64,000 nt of DNA from positions 1 through 64,000 of the forward strand of contig CACIIL010000002.1 in the NCBI GenBank assembly GCA_902586695.1. Reading direction: 5' to 3'. Both the position numbers and the translations under genes were made by a program. Positions 29,963 through 40,949 of the stretch are shown here, piece after piece (position 1 is the first letter of the stretch; every line of letters begins with the position of its first letter). The notes beneath the pieces were generated by a model. That model saw only the letters and a program-made list of their open reading frames with translations. It searched no databases and was not told the DNA's origin. The DNA comes from an uncultured Alphaproteobacteria bacterium. Its GTDB lineage: Bacteria; Pseudomonadota; Alphaproteobacteria; HIMB59; GCA-002718135.

Positions 29963-31437
29963 TTAATTTTTTAGATAGTGCTTAAATAAAACATTTTTCC
30001 ATTCATTATAAATAGTAATATCGTTATTTTTTTTAACAGGAATAAAAGTAATATATTTTTGTTTAAATTTTTTTATATCTTTTAAACTTGAAGAAATATT
30101 CATACCTAATAAACCCATAATTAAAGCACCATATGAAGACATATCTTGAAAATTTGTTATATAAATTTTTCTATTTAAGATATTTGTAAGAAATTGAATA
30201 AAATCAATATTATTAATCATTCCTCCATCAATAAAAATATCATTGTATTTTATTTTCTTATTTTTTTCCAAATCATCTAGATAATCCTTTATCTGAAAAG
30301 CAATTGATTCAAGAGATGCTCTTATTATATGTTTTTTATTTACAGATGGTGATAAGCCATAAATCATTCCCTTACATTCAGGAATCCAATGTGGGGAACT
30401 TAATCCAACAAATGCTGGAATAACAAATACACCATTTGAAGTTGATACTTCTTTGAAAATTTTATTTGTTTCATTTGGGCTATTAATTATTTTTAAGTTA
30501 TCTTTTAACCAACTAACTGTTGCTCCTGCATAATTGATAAGACATTCATATGAGTAATATGGCTTGTTTTTTAAAAACAAAAGATAAGGTTGTTAATATG
30601 TTTTTTTTATGAATAAATTTATTACCAATATTAGTTAATATTGATGAGCCTGTTCCAATTGTAATTTTTGAATTTCCTATATTAAAGCATTGATTTGCAA
30701 AAATAGATGCCTGAGAGTCTCCTATGACCCCTGATATGGGTATAGGTTTTTTTAAAATACCGTTAATATTAGTATGCCCAAAAATTGATGAACTCTCTTT
30801 TACTTGAGGTAATTTGTTTAAGTTTAAGTTAAAAACTTTTAGCAATTGCTGACTCCATTGAAGTGTATTATTGTTGAAGAATAGAGTTCTTGAAGCATTA
30901 GTAAAATCAGTAAAGTAAGACTGTTGGTTAGTTAACCTATAAATTAAATAGGTATCTATTGTTCCAAATAATGCTGTCCCATTTTTAAGTTTATCTCTAA
31001 TACTTCGATTAACTTTTAATAATTGTAATAATTTAGAAGCAGGAAAATAAGTGTCTAATGTTAATCCTGTTGTACTTTTAATTAAATTAACTGCTTTTTT
31101 TGATTTATTAATTTTATCACATATTATTTGTCCTCTTCTGCACTGCCATACTATTGCATTGTTCAAAGGTTTACCTGATTTTGCATCAAAAATTACAAAT
31201 GTTTCTCTTTGATTTGTGATGCTTAAAAAAATATTTTGACTATATTTAATTTTTTTTTTCAATTTTTTTTACTAAATGTAAAAAATTATTATAAATCTCA
31301 TTTGCATCATGCTCAACAATACCTGATTTTTTTTGGATTTGCTTATGTGATTTTGATACTTTTTCTATTAATTTTAACTTGTTGTTATATAAAAAAACAG
31401 TAGTTGAGGATGTGCTCTGATCCAAGGATATATACAT
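29963..31437 (-). pseudogene. Glycerol kinase-like FGGY carbohydrate kinase, split into three ORFs by two +1 nt A-run expansions (31250-31259 and 30567-30572)
   Basis: ORFs 31246..31437 (SLDQSTSSTTVFLYNN), 30546..31262 (ITNQRETFVIFDAKSGKPLNNAIVWQCRR; TNASRTLFF), 29963..30580 (GVFVIPAFVGLSSPHW; HIIRASLESIAFQ; DGGMINN) together span a GlpK-like protein. Confidence 0.9.
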
Positions 31438-31439
31438 AA

Positions 31440-32373
31440 TTAATTCATTAAATCCTTTGCTATTTTTGCCAACTTTTCTGGCGACATATTATAATGATCT
31501 AAAACATCTGATTGAGAACCATTAATCATATATTCATCAGGAAATCCTATTATTTTAAATGGAATTTGAATATTGTTCTGAGAAATTAAACTAGCACATT
31601 TTTCTCCAAGTCCTCCACTTTCGCTATGTTCTTCAACACTAATTATTGCTTTAACTTTTGATAAACTATTTAAAAATAAGTCATTATCAAAAGGCTTAAT
31701 TGTATGGAGATTTATATGTGAACAAAAAATTTTTTCTTTTTCTAAAATTTCTGATGCTAATAAAACTCTTTGAGCTGTTTCTCCAGTTGTAACAAATAAA
31801 ATATCTTTACCGTCTCTAATTTTTGTTCCTTTTCCTATTTTAAACGAATCATTGTCATTATGAATTTTCTGCATAGGTTTTTTTCCAAAACGAATAAATA
31901 GAGGTTTACTATAATTCACCGCCTCTTTAATAGATTCTCTTGTTTCAAAATTATCAGAAGGAACAACGACGTTAATATTATTAATAGTTCTTAAAACAGC
32001 TAGATCATGAATGGAATGATGAGTTGATCCTAATTGACCATAACTTACTCCTGCACTTATTCCAACTAAAGTTACGGGATGATTAGAATAAGCAATATCA
32101 TTTTTTAATTTGCTCTAACGATCTAGCCGTGAGAAAGCTTGATGGAGAGACTCCAAAAACTTTTTTACCAACTGCTGATAAACCAGCACAAATTCCAACT
32201 AAATTTTGTTCAGCAATACCAACTTCAATAATTTGGTTAGGCAATTCTTTTCCAAATTGTGTCAACTTCCCTGATCCTCTAGAATCACTTGTAACAACAA
32301 TAATGTCATTATCTTTTTTTGCTAAATCTAATAATGTTTCGGCAAAAACTTCTAAATTGGCTTTTTAATTCAT
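31440..32373 (-). pseudogene. Transketolase C-terminal subunit, disrupted by TAA at codon 3 (32367..32365) and a +1 nt A-run expansion at 32101-32106
   Basis: Frame 1 (below 32364): KANLEVFAETLLDLAKKDNDIIVVTSDSRGSGKL...GIAEQNLVGICAGLS...FLTARSLEQIK; frame 2 (31440..31919 plus upstream): NDIAYSNHPVTLVGISAGVSYGQLGSTHHSIHDLAVLRTINNINVVVPSDNFETRES.... Removing one A joins LEQIK-NDIAYS. Confidence 0.85.
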
Positions 32374-33200
32374 TTATAATTCTCTAATTGAGTATTTAAT
32401 TCTTCTATGGCTTTTTTATATTCTTCATCAGAAGGAAGCTTATGGTGCCAAACAACTTCATTTTCAATAAAACTAACACCTTTGCCTTTAATAGTGTTGG
32501 CTATAATTAAATTAGGTTTTTTTTCATCAAAAGGAATTTTATTAAATATTGCATCTAACTCACTTACTGAATTACCATTTACTTGTTTAACGGATAATCC
32601 AAATGAAAGAAATTTATCCATTAATGGCTCGATGGGATTTACTTCTTCAGTTTTTCCAGTAATTTGAAGACCGTTTCTATCGATAATTATAACTAAGTTA
32701 TCTAATTTATACTTACTAGCTGATAATAAACTTTCCCAAATTGAACCTTCACTCAATTCACCATCTCCTAAGAGGGTATAAACTTTAAATGGCTTGTTAT
32801 TTAATTTAAACCCTATTGCCATTCCCACTGCGACTGATAAACCATGACCAAGAGCTCCGGTATTATGTTCTACTCCTGGAACCTTTCTTGTAGGATGACC
32901 AATAAAGTGAGAATCAAATTTGTTTAGTGTACTTAAATCCTCTTTGGTAAAAAAATTTTTATCACATAAAACTGTATATAAAGCCTCTACTGTATGACCT
33001 TTGCTTTGAACATATCTATTTCTATCAATAGAATCAAAATTCTCAGGATTTATTTTTAAAATATTATTATAAAGTACATTAAGTATATCTATACATGATA
33101 AACTCCCCGCAGTATGCCCAGCTCCACTTTTATAAATTATATTAAGAATAGTTTTCCTGTATTCTATAGATTTTAATTCTAATTCTTTTTTATTTAACAT
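32370..33200 (-). CDS. Transketolase N-terminal (thiamine pyrophosphate) subunit
   Basis: YKSGAGHTAGSLSCIDILNVLY, GALGHGLSVAVGMAIG, LLGDGELSEGSIWES, VIIIDRNGLQITG. Confidence 0.88.
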   Translation of the reverse strand: MLNKKELELKSIEYRKTILNIIYKSGAGHTAGSLSCIDILNVLYNNILKINPENFDSIDRNRYVQSKGHTVEALYTVLCDKNFFTKEDLSTLNKFDSHFIGHPTRKVPGVEHNTGALGHGLSVAVGMAIGFKLNNKPFKVYTLLGDGELSEGSIWESLLSASKYKLDNLVIIIDRNGLQITGKTEEVNPIEPLMDKFLSFGLSVKQVNGNSVSELDAIFNKIPFDEKKPNLIIANTIKGKGVSFIENEVVWHHKLPSDEEYKKAIEELNTQLENYK

Positions 33201-33226
33201 TAATATAAGTGTAAGAAATGATAACT

Positions 33227-33259
33227 AAAAAAGCAAGCGAATATAAATTCGCTTGCTTT
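33227..33259 (-). terminator. Rho-independent-type terminator/attenuator between rbsB-like and tktN (minus strand)
   Basis: Perfect 12-bp stem AAGCAAGCGAAT (33231-33242)/ATTCGCTTGCTT (33247-33258), 4-nt loop, followed on the minus strand by TTTT. Confidence 0.75.
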
Positions 33260-33281
33260 AAAATATTTACTTTTAGTTTAA

Positions 33282-34250
<969 letters not shown>

Positions 34251-34402
34251 CTAACCGATTAGAGTAAAAAAATCGAGTATATTATTAATAAAAATTAAAT
34301 AAACTTTTGTAGTTTACTTTTAATCATCACTAAAGTGACAATTTGTTATTTTTTATATAAATTAAACAAGTTATTTCTAAAATATTGAAGTTAATTTATC
34401 TT

Positions 34403-35410
34403 TTAGTTATCTTTTTCAATAAACTTAGTTTGAAGTTGATCTATCATAACTGCCAATACAATTATTGTGCCCATGATGACTCTTTGCCAAAATGAACTAA
34501 CACCCTCTAAAATCATTCCATTACTGAGAACCCCTATTACAAAAGCCCCAATTATTGTTCCTCCTACAGAACCTCTGCCTCCCATTAAGGATGTTCCCCC
34601 AAGAACTACTGCTGCAATAGCATTTAATTCCCAAGTAGTTCCAGTAGCTGGATGAGAAGATATAAGTTGTGAAGTTACTATAACACCAACAACTCCTGCA
34701 CAAAATCCTGATAATCCATAAGTTAAAAGCGTTACACCATTAACATTAACACCAGATAAATTTGCTGCTTTAGTGTTTCCACCGATTGCATACATATGTC
34801 TGCCAAACTTTGTTTTTGTAGTTAAGAATACTGCTACTATAGCTAATACAAACATAACCCAAATAGTATATGGTAAAGACAAAAATGTTCCTGATCCTAT
34901 AACTGGAAATCCAGTATTATTTAATTCTTCTTTTCCAATAAGGTTTGGAAAAGTTGCTCCATCATTAATTAATAATGCAAAACCTCTTGCAACATAAAGC
35001 ATTCCTAAAGTAGCTATAAATGGAGCTACACTAAATCTAGTAATTATAACACCATTAATACATCCAAAAATAAAACCTATGGCTACACTAATTATAACTA
35101 TTACCCAAACTTCAAAATAGATAACCATATTAAAAAACTCTAAAACAAGTCCTTTATCAATTAAAAGACCTGATATCATTCCACATAATCCAACTATGGA
35201 GCCGACAGAAAGATCAATACCTGCAGTTAATATTACAAAAGTCATTCCAATTGCTAATATAGCATTAATTGCAACGTGCTTTGTAAGTATAATTAAATTT
35301 GTAGAAGATAAGAAAGCGTCAGCTGTAAAAGCAAAAAATGAAAAAATAAAAATTAAAGCTATGAAAGCTCTTAACTTAAATAATGCTGCTCTTATTGTCA
35401 TACCTTTCAT
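34403..35410 (-). CDS. Ribose-type sugar ABC transporter permease
   Basis: MTFVILTAGIDLSVGSIVGL, VVLGGTSLMGGRGSVGGTIIGAFVIGVLSNGM. Confidence 0.92.
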   Translation of the reverse strand: MKGMTIRAALFKLRAFIALIFIFSFFAFTADAFLSSTNLIILTKHVAINAILAIGMTFVILTAGIDLSVGSIVGLCGMISGLLIDKGLVLEFFNMVIYFEVWVIVIISVAIGFIFGCINGVIITRFSVAPFIATLGMLYVARGFALLINDGATFPNLIGKEELNNTGFPVIGSGTFLSLPYTIWVMFVLAIVAVFLTTKTKFGRHMYAIGGNTKAANLSGVNVNGVTLLTYGLSGFCAGVVGVIVTSQLISSHPATGTTWELNAIAAVVLGGTSLMGGRGSVGGTIIGAFVIGVLSNGMILEGVSSFWQRVIMGTIIVLAVMIDQLQTKFIEKDN

Positions 35411-35416
35411 AAATTA

Positions 35417-36916
35417 CTATCCCTGTGAATATTTTACTAAACTATCTTCAGTTAATTCAGAACCAATTAATTCTTTAGTTATCTTCCCCTTAGCAAGTAC
35501 TAAAACACGATCAGCAACAGCTAAAACTTCTTTTATCTCGGATGAAACAAAAATAATTGATAAGCCTTTATCGGCTAATTTTTTCATTATATAAAATATT
35601 TCTTGTTTAGCACCTATATCAACTCCTCTAGTAGGTTCGTCTAACATTAATAACTTTGGATTAGTTTCCAAAGCTTTAGCAATTACAACTTTTTGCTGAT
35701 TACCCCCACTTAATGAAGTAATGAGATTATCAAAGTTTGATACCTTAATGCCTAAATAATCTATAGCATTATTAACTGCCTTTTTTTCTTGATTTGATTT
35801 TAAGAAAAAATCACTAATTTTTTTTGAAATTTTGGATAATAAAGTATTAGATAAAACAGATAAGCACTGCACTAACCCTTGGCCTTGTCGATCCTCAGGA
35901 ACAAGTACAATCCCATTACTTATTCTTTTAGAAATTGAAGTTTGCTTTAATTTATTATTTTCCAAATATATCGATCCGTCAAAATCTTTATTTAATCCCA
36001 TTATTATTTCTAATAATTCAGTTCTTCCACTTCCCATAAGACCATAAAAGCTAAGTATTTCACCAGATTTTGAATCAAATGAAATATCATCAAGAAGATA
36101 TTCTTCTGACTTTGATTTTTTTAAATATAATGATTTAGCTTCAAGTATTTTATTTCCTATATTTGATTTAGCAACATTAACTGATTCAAAACTTCTTTTT
36201 CCAACCATTTGTTCTGTAATCCAGGGTATATCTATTTTACTTATTTTTTCTTCACATATAAATTTGCTATCTCGTAAAACTGTAATAACATCACCGATTT
36301 GCATTATTTCTTCTAATTTATGAGAAATATAAATTATTGTTACTCCTTGATTTGTTAATTCTTTTATAACATCAAACAATACTAAAACTTCATTTTTGCT
36401 TAAAGCGGAACTCGGTTCATCCATTATCAATATTTGTGTTTTCTTTTGTAAAGCTTTGGCTATTTCAACAATTTGTTGCTGTCCGATCCTAAGACTCTCT
36501 AAGAGACTCTCTGGGTTAATATCTTGTTTTAATCTTAACATTAATTCCTTTGTTAAATTAATCTGTTTTTTTGTATTTATTGTCTTCTGTGCATTAAGTA
36601 TTTCATGAGCTATAAAAATATTTTCATGAACACTTAAGTTAGGGAAAAAATTTAATTCTTGATGAATGATTCCTATTGAGTTTTGTTCTGCATCTTTAGT
36701 AGAATTAATTTTTAAAATTTTATCATTAAGAAATAGTTCTCCTGAAGTTTGTTTTTCTACACCTGATAAAATTTTCATCAAGGTAGATTTACCAGCACCA
36801 TTTTCACCTACTAAAACATTAACTTTTGCTTCATATATATTAAAATTAACGTTATCTAATGCAGTAACACCTGGATAAGTTTTGTTAATATTTTTTGCTT
36901 CAAGTATTTTTTTCAT
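35417..36916 (-). CDS. Ribose-type sugar ABC transporter ATP-binding protein (tandem ATPase)
   Basis: VGENGAGKSTLMKILSG, MDEPSSAL, LSGGNQQKVVIAKAL, LDEPTRGVDIGAKQEIF. Confidence 0.93.
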   Translation of the reverse strand: MKKILEAKNINKTYPGVTALDNVNFNIYEAKVNVLVGENGAGKSTLMKILSGVEKQTSGELFLNDKILKINSTKDAEQNSIGIIHQELNFFPNLSVHENIFIAHEILNAQKTINTKKQINLTKELMLRLKQDINPESLLESLRIGQQQIVEIAKALQKKTQILIMDEPSSALSKNEVLVLFDVIKELTNQGVTIIYISHKLEEIMQIGDVITVLRDSKFICEEKISKIDIPWITEQMVGKRSFESVNVAKSNIGNKILEAKSLYLKKSKSEEYLLDDISFDSKSGEILSFYGLMGSGRTELLEIIMGLNKDFDGSIYLENNKLKQTSISKRISNGIVLVPEDRQGQGLVQCLSVLSNTLLSKISKKISDFFLKSNQEKKAVNNAIDYLGIKVSNFDNLITSLSGGNQQKVVIAKALETNPKLLMLDEPTRGVDIGAKQEIFYIMKKLADKGLSIIFVSSEIKEVLAVADRVLVLAKGKITKELIGSELTEDSLVKYSQG

Positions 36917-36919
36917 ATC

Positions 36920-37573
36920 TTAATTTAAAAATTCTATTTTAGTTGGAGTAATATAAATCTTGTCTTTTCTATCAAAAGTAATTGCTCCTTCAAAGTTTAT
37001 ATTTTTTCCAGTAATTTCTTTTAATTTTAACGGACCTATAATTTCATTTAATACCCTGACCTTAATTATTCTTGAAACATCAGCAAAATCTAATTGATTA
37101 ACAAAATCATTAAATTTAATAAATTTTACAGCATCTCTAATAGAGTCTTTTTTAATAACTGGGCCTAGAGTAATAAAGATTTCAGAATCATATTTTTTTT
37201 CTAATTTTATAGAAAGAGTACCGACTCTTGATGCTGTGTTTAATGAAGTTATTTCGGCTTTTCCTTTTACCATAAAACTATAACTTCCTGTGCCAGATCT
37301 ACCTCCATACTTTTCTTCTGTTACTTCTTTATTTTTAAATAATTCATCTAATATAAATGTTATATCTTCAGCTTCTTCACTAATTGTTGGAATTATTTTT
37401 GATTTCCATATATTTTCAACATATGCCTTTGCATCAAATCCTTTTTTAATTAATTCATCCTCTTCAACGGTTCTGATAACTGATGCATAAAAAAATGAAT
37501 ATAAAATAAAAATTAAAATAACTAAAAAAGAAGAAAGTTTGAATATATTATTTGATATAAAGTTATTTAACAT
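36920..37573 (-). CDS. DUF2291 family protein
   Basis: N-terminal TM; GRSGTGSYSFMVKGKAEI, GPVIKKDSIRDAVKFIKFNDFVNQLDFADVSR; adjacent to an rbs-type transporter, as usual for this family. Confidence 0.75.
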   Translation of the reverse strand: MLNNFISNNIFKLSSFLVILIFILYSFFYASVIRTVEEDELIKKGFDAKAYVENIWKSKIIPTISEEAEDITFILDELFKNKEVTEEKYGGRSGTGSYSFMVKGKAEITSLNTASRVGTLSIKLEKKYDSEIFITLGPVIKKDSIRDAVKFIKFNDFVNQLDFADVSRIIKVRVLNEIIGPLKLKEITGKNINFEGAITFDRKDKIYITPTKIEFLN

Positions 37574-37658
37574 TTTTATAATTGTATTAAGTGATTTTTT
37601 GTATGTTTTTAAATTAACTATTTAAGTTATAAAAAACAACAAGAAATATTAAAATTTA

Positions 37659-40019
37659 TTACTCACCATAAGGAATCCATATATTTTTAACTTGAGATCC
37701 CTCATGAAGAAATTCATTAAGAAAATCTTTAGAATTATTTGACCAATCTATATTATTATTTTTTGGGCACCAATATCTTTTTAGATTGAATACTGTGCCA
37801 TGTATAATAGAAGATCTAACCGTTACATTGCTTGAAAAAGCCCATATTCCGTGAATATTTTCATGCTGTGTGAGTGTTTCATTAAGCTCATTTTCTTTTG
37901 CTGTTAAGATATTAATTGATCCAGCAGGAATGTCAGATGTTTCAAAAACTTGATATAAAGATGTGGCAATTAAAGAAGTTTTTTCTGAAGGAACAATAAT
38001 ACTTGCATTCCCATTTGCAAAAAGAGAAGAAATTATGGTTGATAGACTAAGAAGTGGTTGATTTTCACTCATAATACTTGCTACTACACCAATTGATTCT
38101 TTTACTGCTAGAGTTAATCCTCTCATTGGAGGGTTGTGAATACTTCCTTCAAACTTGTCAGCCATAGAAGCATAATAAAAAATTCTTTCACAAGATTGAT
38201 CAAATTCTTTTAGTGCTTGATTTTTATCAATGCCTGAAATGCTCATTAATAAATTAATAAATGTTTCTTTTCGCTGTGATAGATTTTCAGCTAAATAAAA
38301 TAAAATTTGAGACCTATTAAAATTATTCAAACTACCTATTTTTGATTTTAATGCTGCTTCTACAGTGTCTCTGACATCTTTTCTATTGGCTCTTGCTATA
38401 TCACAAATAAATTCTTTTTGAGCTGTTAACTGATTAAAAGAATAACCGCTATCAGGTCTTTTTTGTTTACCACCAACATATAATTTAGGAGTTGCATCTA
38501 TTGAAGGAAGATCAACTTTATTTTTAATTATTTTTTTTGAAATTTTACTTGCTTCTGGAAGAGTATTATCTTGATAAGCTCTTATTCCTTCAACTCCACC
38601 TTCTCTTCCAAAGCCACTTTCTTTATAGCCTCCAAATCCACATGCAGCATCAAATAAATTTGTTGAATTAACCCATATAACACCTGCTTTTATTTTAGGA
38701 GCAATATCAAGTGCAAGATTAATATTTTCCGACCATACGCTTGCTGCTAAACCATAGGGTGTATTGTTTGCTATGGAAACAGCTTCACTTGGTGTTCTAA
38801 AACTAAGTATTGATAAAACAGGTCCAAAAATCTCAACTTGTGCAATAAAAGAAGATGGGGAAACATTTGTAAAAATAGAAGGAGGATAAAATAATCCATC
38901 TGTGGGACAAGCCCAGCTAGGTTGCCATAATTTTGATCCTTCTTTCTCTCCTTTTTTTACTATAGATCGTATTTTTCTTAATTGTATGGGGGCGACAATA
39001 GCTCCAATATCAATTGATTTATCAAGTGGATTACCAACGCGCAGTTTTTCCATACGTGCTTTTAATTTTTTTATAAATATTTTTTCTACACTTTCTTGAA
39101 CCAACAAGCGTGAACCTGCACAACACACTTGACCTTGGTTAAACCAAATAGCATCAACTACTCCTTCAACAGCACTATCAAGATCAGCATCTTCAAAAAC
39201 TATAAAAGGCGATTTACCACCTAACTCCATTGTTAATTTTTTTTCTTGGCTAGCAGTTGATTGAATTATTTTTTTTCCAACTTCTGTTGATCCAGTAAAA
39301 GCAATTTTTGTTGTATACTCATGAGAAGTAATAAGTTCACCTGTACTACCATCACCTGTAATAATATTAATTACTCCTTTTGGTATTCTTGCCTTTTGAC
39401 ATAATTCAGCAAAATAAAGAGCAGTTAAAGAAGTAAATTCAGCTGGTTTTAAGACAACAGTATTCCCAGCCGCAATTGCGGGTGCAATTTTCCATGCCAA
39501 CATTAACAAAGGAAAATTCCAAGGAATAATCTGTCCTATAACCCCAATAGGTTTACTTATTTTTGTATCAATTTTTTTTGCCCAACCGGCATGATAATAA
39601 AAATGCCTTGCTACTAAAGGAATATCTATATCTCTTGTCTCCCTAATTGGCTTTCCATTATCAATAGTTTCCAAAACTGATAAAAAACGTGAATGCTTTT
39701 GAATCAATCTAGCTAAAGCATACAAATATTTTGCTCTAGTATCTGATGATGTTTTAGACCAAATATTATAAGCTTTTTTTGCTGCACCTACTGCAGCATT
39801 AACATCAGCTTTATTAGATATAGATAAAGATGTTAATTTTTTATTCGTTGCAGGATTTATAACATCTAATTTCTTAGATGATTTAGATTTTGTCCATATT
39901 CCATTAATGAATAAATGATTAGGATTTTTAAGAGAGTTAATCCAAGACATTACATCTTTACTGTCTTCTGGAGCAGGACCATAAGATATATTTTTAAAAT
40001 TTTGTATAATTTTACTCAT
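37659..40019 (-). CDS. Tandem-domain aldehyde dehydrogenase family protein (786 aa)
   Basis: N-half ALDH with PWNFPLLMLAWKIAPAIAAGNTVVLKPAE, LTMELGGKSPFIVF, FNQGQVCCAGSR (catalytic Cys); C-half resembles ALDH but shows no GQxC motif. Confidence 0.88.
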   Translation of the reverse strand: MSKIIQNFKNISYGPAPEDSKDVMSWINSLKNPNHLFINGIWTKSKSSKKLDVINPATNKKLTSLSISNKADVNAAVGAAKKAYNIWSKTSSDTRAKYLYALARLIQKHSRFLSVLETIDNGKPIRETRDIDIPLVARHFYYHAGWAKKIDTKISKPIGVIGQIIPWNFPLLMLAWKIAPAIAAGNTVVLKPAEFTSLTALYFAELCQKARIPKGVINIITGDGSTGELITSHEYTTKIAFTGSTEVGKKIIQSTASQEKKLTMELGGKSPFIVFEDADLDSAVEGVVDAIWFNQGQVCCAGSRLLVQESVEKIFIKKLKARMEKLRVGNPLDKSIDIGAIVAPIQLRKIRSIVKKGEKEGSKLWQPSWACPTDGLFYPPSIFTNVSPSSFIAQVEIFGPVLSILSFRTPSEAVSIANNTPYGLAASVWSENINLALDIAPKIKAGVIWVNSTNLFDAACGFGGYKESGFGREGGVEGIRAYQDNTLPEASKISKKIIKNKVDLPSIDATPKLYVGGKQKRPDSGYSFNQLTAQKEFICDIARANRKDVRDTVEAALKSKIGSLNNFNRSQILFYLAENLSQRKETFINLLMSISGIDKNQALKEFDQSCERIFYYASMADKFEGSIHNPPMRGLTLAVKESIGVVASIMSENQPLLSLSTIISSLFANGNASIIVPSEKTSLIATSLYQVFETSDIPAGSINILTAKENELNETLTQHENIHGIWAFSSNVTVRSSIIHGTVFNLKRYWCPKNNNIDWSNNSKDFLNEFLHEGSQVKNIWIPYGE

Positions 40020-40945
40020 TATCCTATCGCTAATTTTTCTTTATTTGCATATCTACCTAAAGCAAAGTGATAGAGTTGTCTCTCAATATCAATAAGAAGA
40101 CTAGAAGCACCAATTCGTAAATATTTAGGATTTATCCAATCATGACCAAGTTCTTCCATAACAAGAATTAAAAATTCAATTACTGTTTTAGCAGTAGAAA
40201 TTCCCCCAGCTGGTTTAAAGCCAATTTTTTTTCCTGTAATTTGATAAAAATTTCTTATCATGCGAAGCATTACAAGACTATTATTTAAATTAGCATTGAT
40301 AGATTCTTTTCCTGTAGAAGTTTTAATAAAATCTGCTCCTGCCATCATACAAACCATAGAAGCTTTAGCAACATTTCTTAAAGTTTCAAGATCACCAACT
40401 CCTAATATTGCTTTGATATGTTTTTTATTTGCAGCTTTTTTAAAATCTCTTACTTCTTCATAAAGTTTCTTCCAATTATTTTGTAAAACAAAACCTCTGT
40501 TGATAACAATATCAATTTCATCAGCTCCATTTTTAATAGACTCTGTTATTTCAAGTTTTCTAGTTTTAAAAGATGATAAACCAGCAGGAAAGCCAGTTGA
40601 TACTGCTGCAACAGGAATATTATTTGGAAGATTTTTTTTAGCCTCTTTAATTAAATGATGATAGACGCATACTGCACCTACTTGAATATCTCCTTGTTTT
40701 ATATTTAGTAATTCATGTAAATCAATAGAGATTGGTCGTTTTGCTTTTTCACACAAACGCTCAACTTTTCCAGCGGTATCATCTCCACTTAATGTTGTTA
40801 AATCAATTAAAGAAATAGCTTTTAATAGCCATGCTGCTTGATACTCTTTTTTAACAGAACGTCTTTTTGTTAAAGTAGAAGTTCTTCTTTCAATAGCACT
40901 AAGATTAATGCGAATATTACTTACTAAATCAGTATCTAAATTCAT
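40019..40945 (-). CDS. deoC: Deoxyribose-phosphate aldolase
   Basis: LIDLTTLSGDDTAGKVERLCEKA, GADEIDIVINRG, ADFIKTSTGK, GFKPAGGIST. Confidence 0.93.
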   Translation of the reverse strand: MNLDTDLVSNIRINLSAIERRTSTLTKRRSVKKEYQAAWLLKAISLIDLTTLSGDDTAGKVERLCEKAKRPISIDLHELLNIKQGDIQVGAVCVYHHLIKEAKKNLPNNIPVAAVSTGFPAGLSSFKTRKLEITESIKNGADEIDIVINRGFVLQNNWKKLYEEVRDFKKAANKKHIKAILGVGDLETLRNVAKASMVCMMAGADFIKTSTGKESINANLNNSLVMLRMIRNFYQITGKKIGFKPAGGISTAKTVIEFLILVMEELGHDWINPKYLRIGASSLLIDIERQLYHFALGRYANKEKLAIG

Positions 40946-40949
40946 TTAT

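Noticed and set aside
34521-34703. 60-aa minus-strand ORF in rbsC-like (MCRSCWCYSNFTTYIFSS...)
   Set aside because: Shifted-frame shadow of the permease gene; Cys/Ser-rich composition is typical of off-frame translation.
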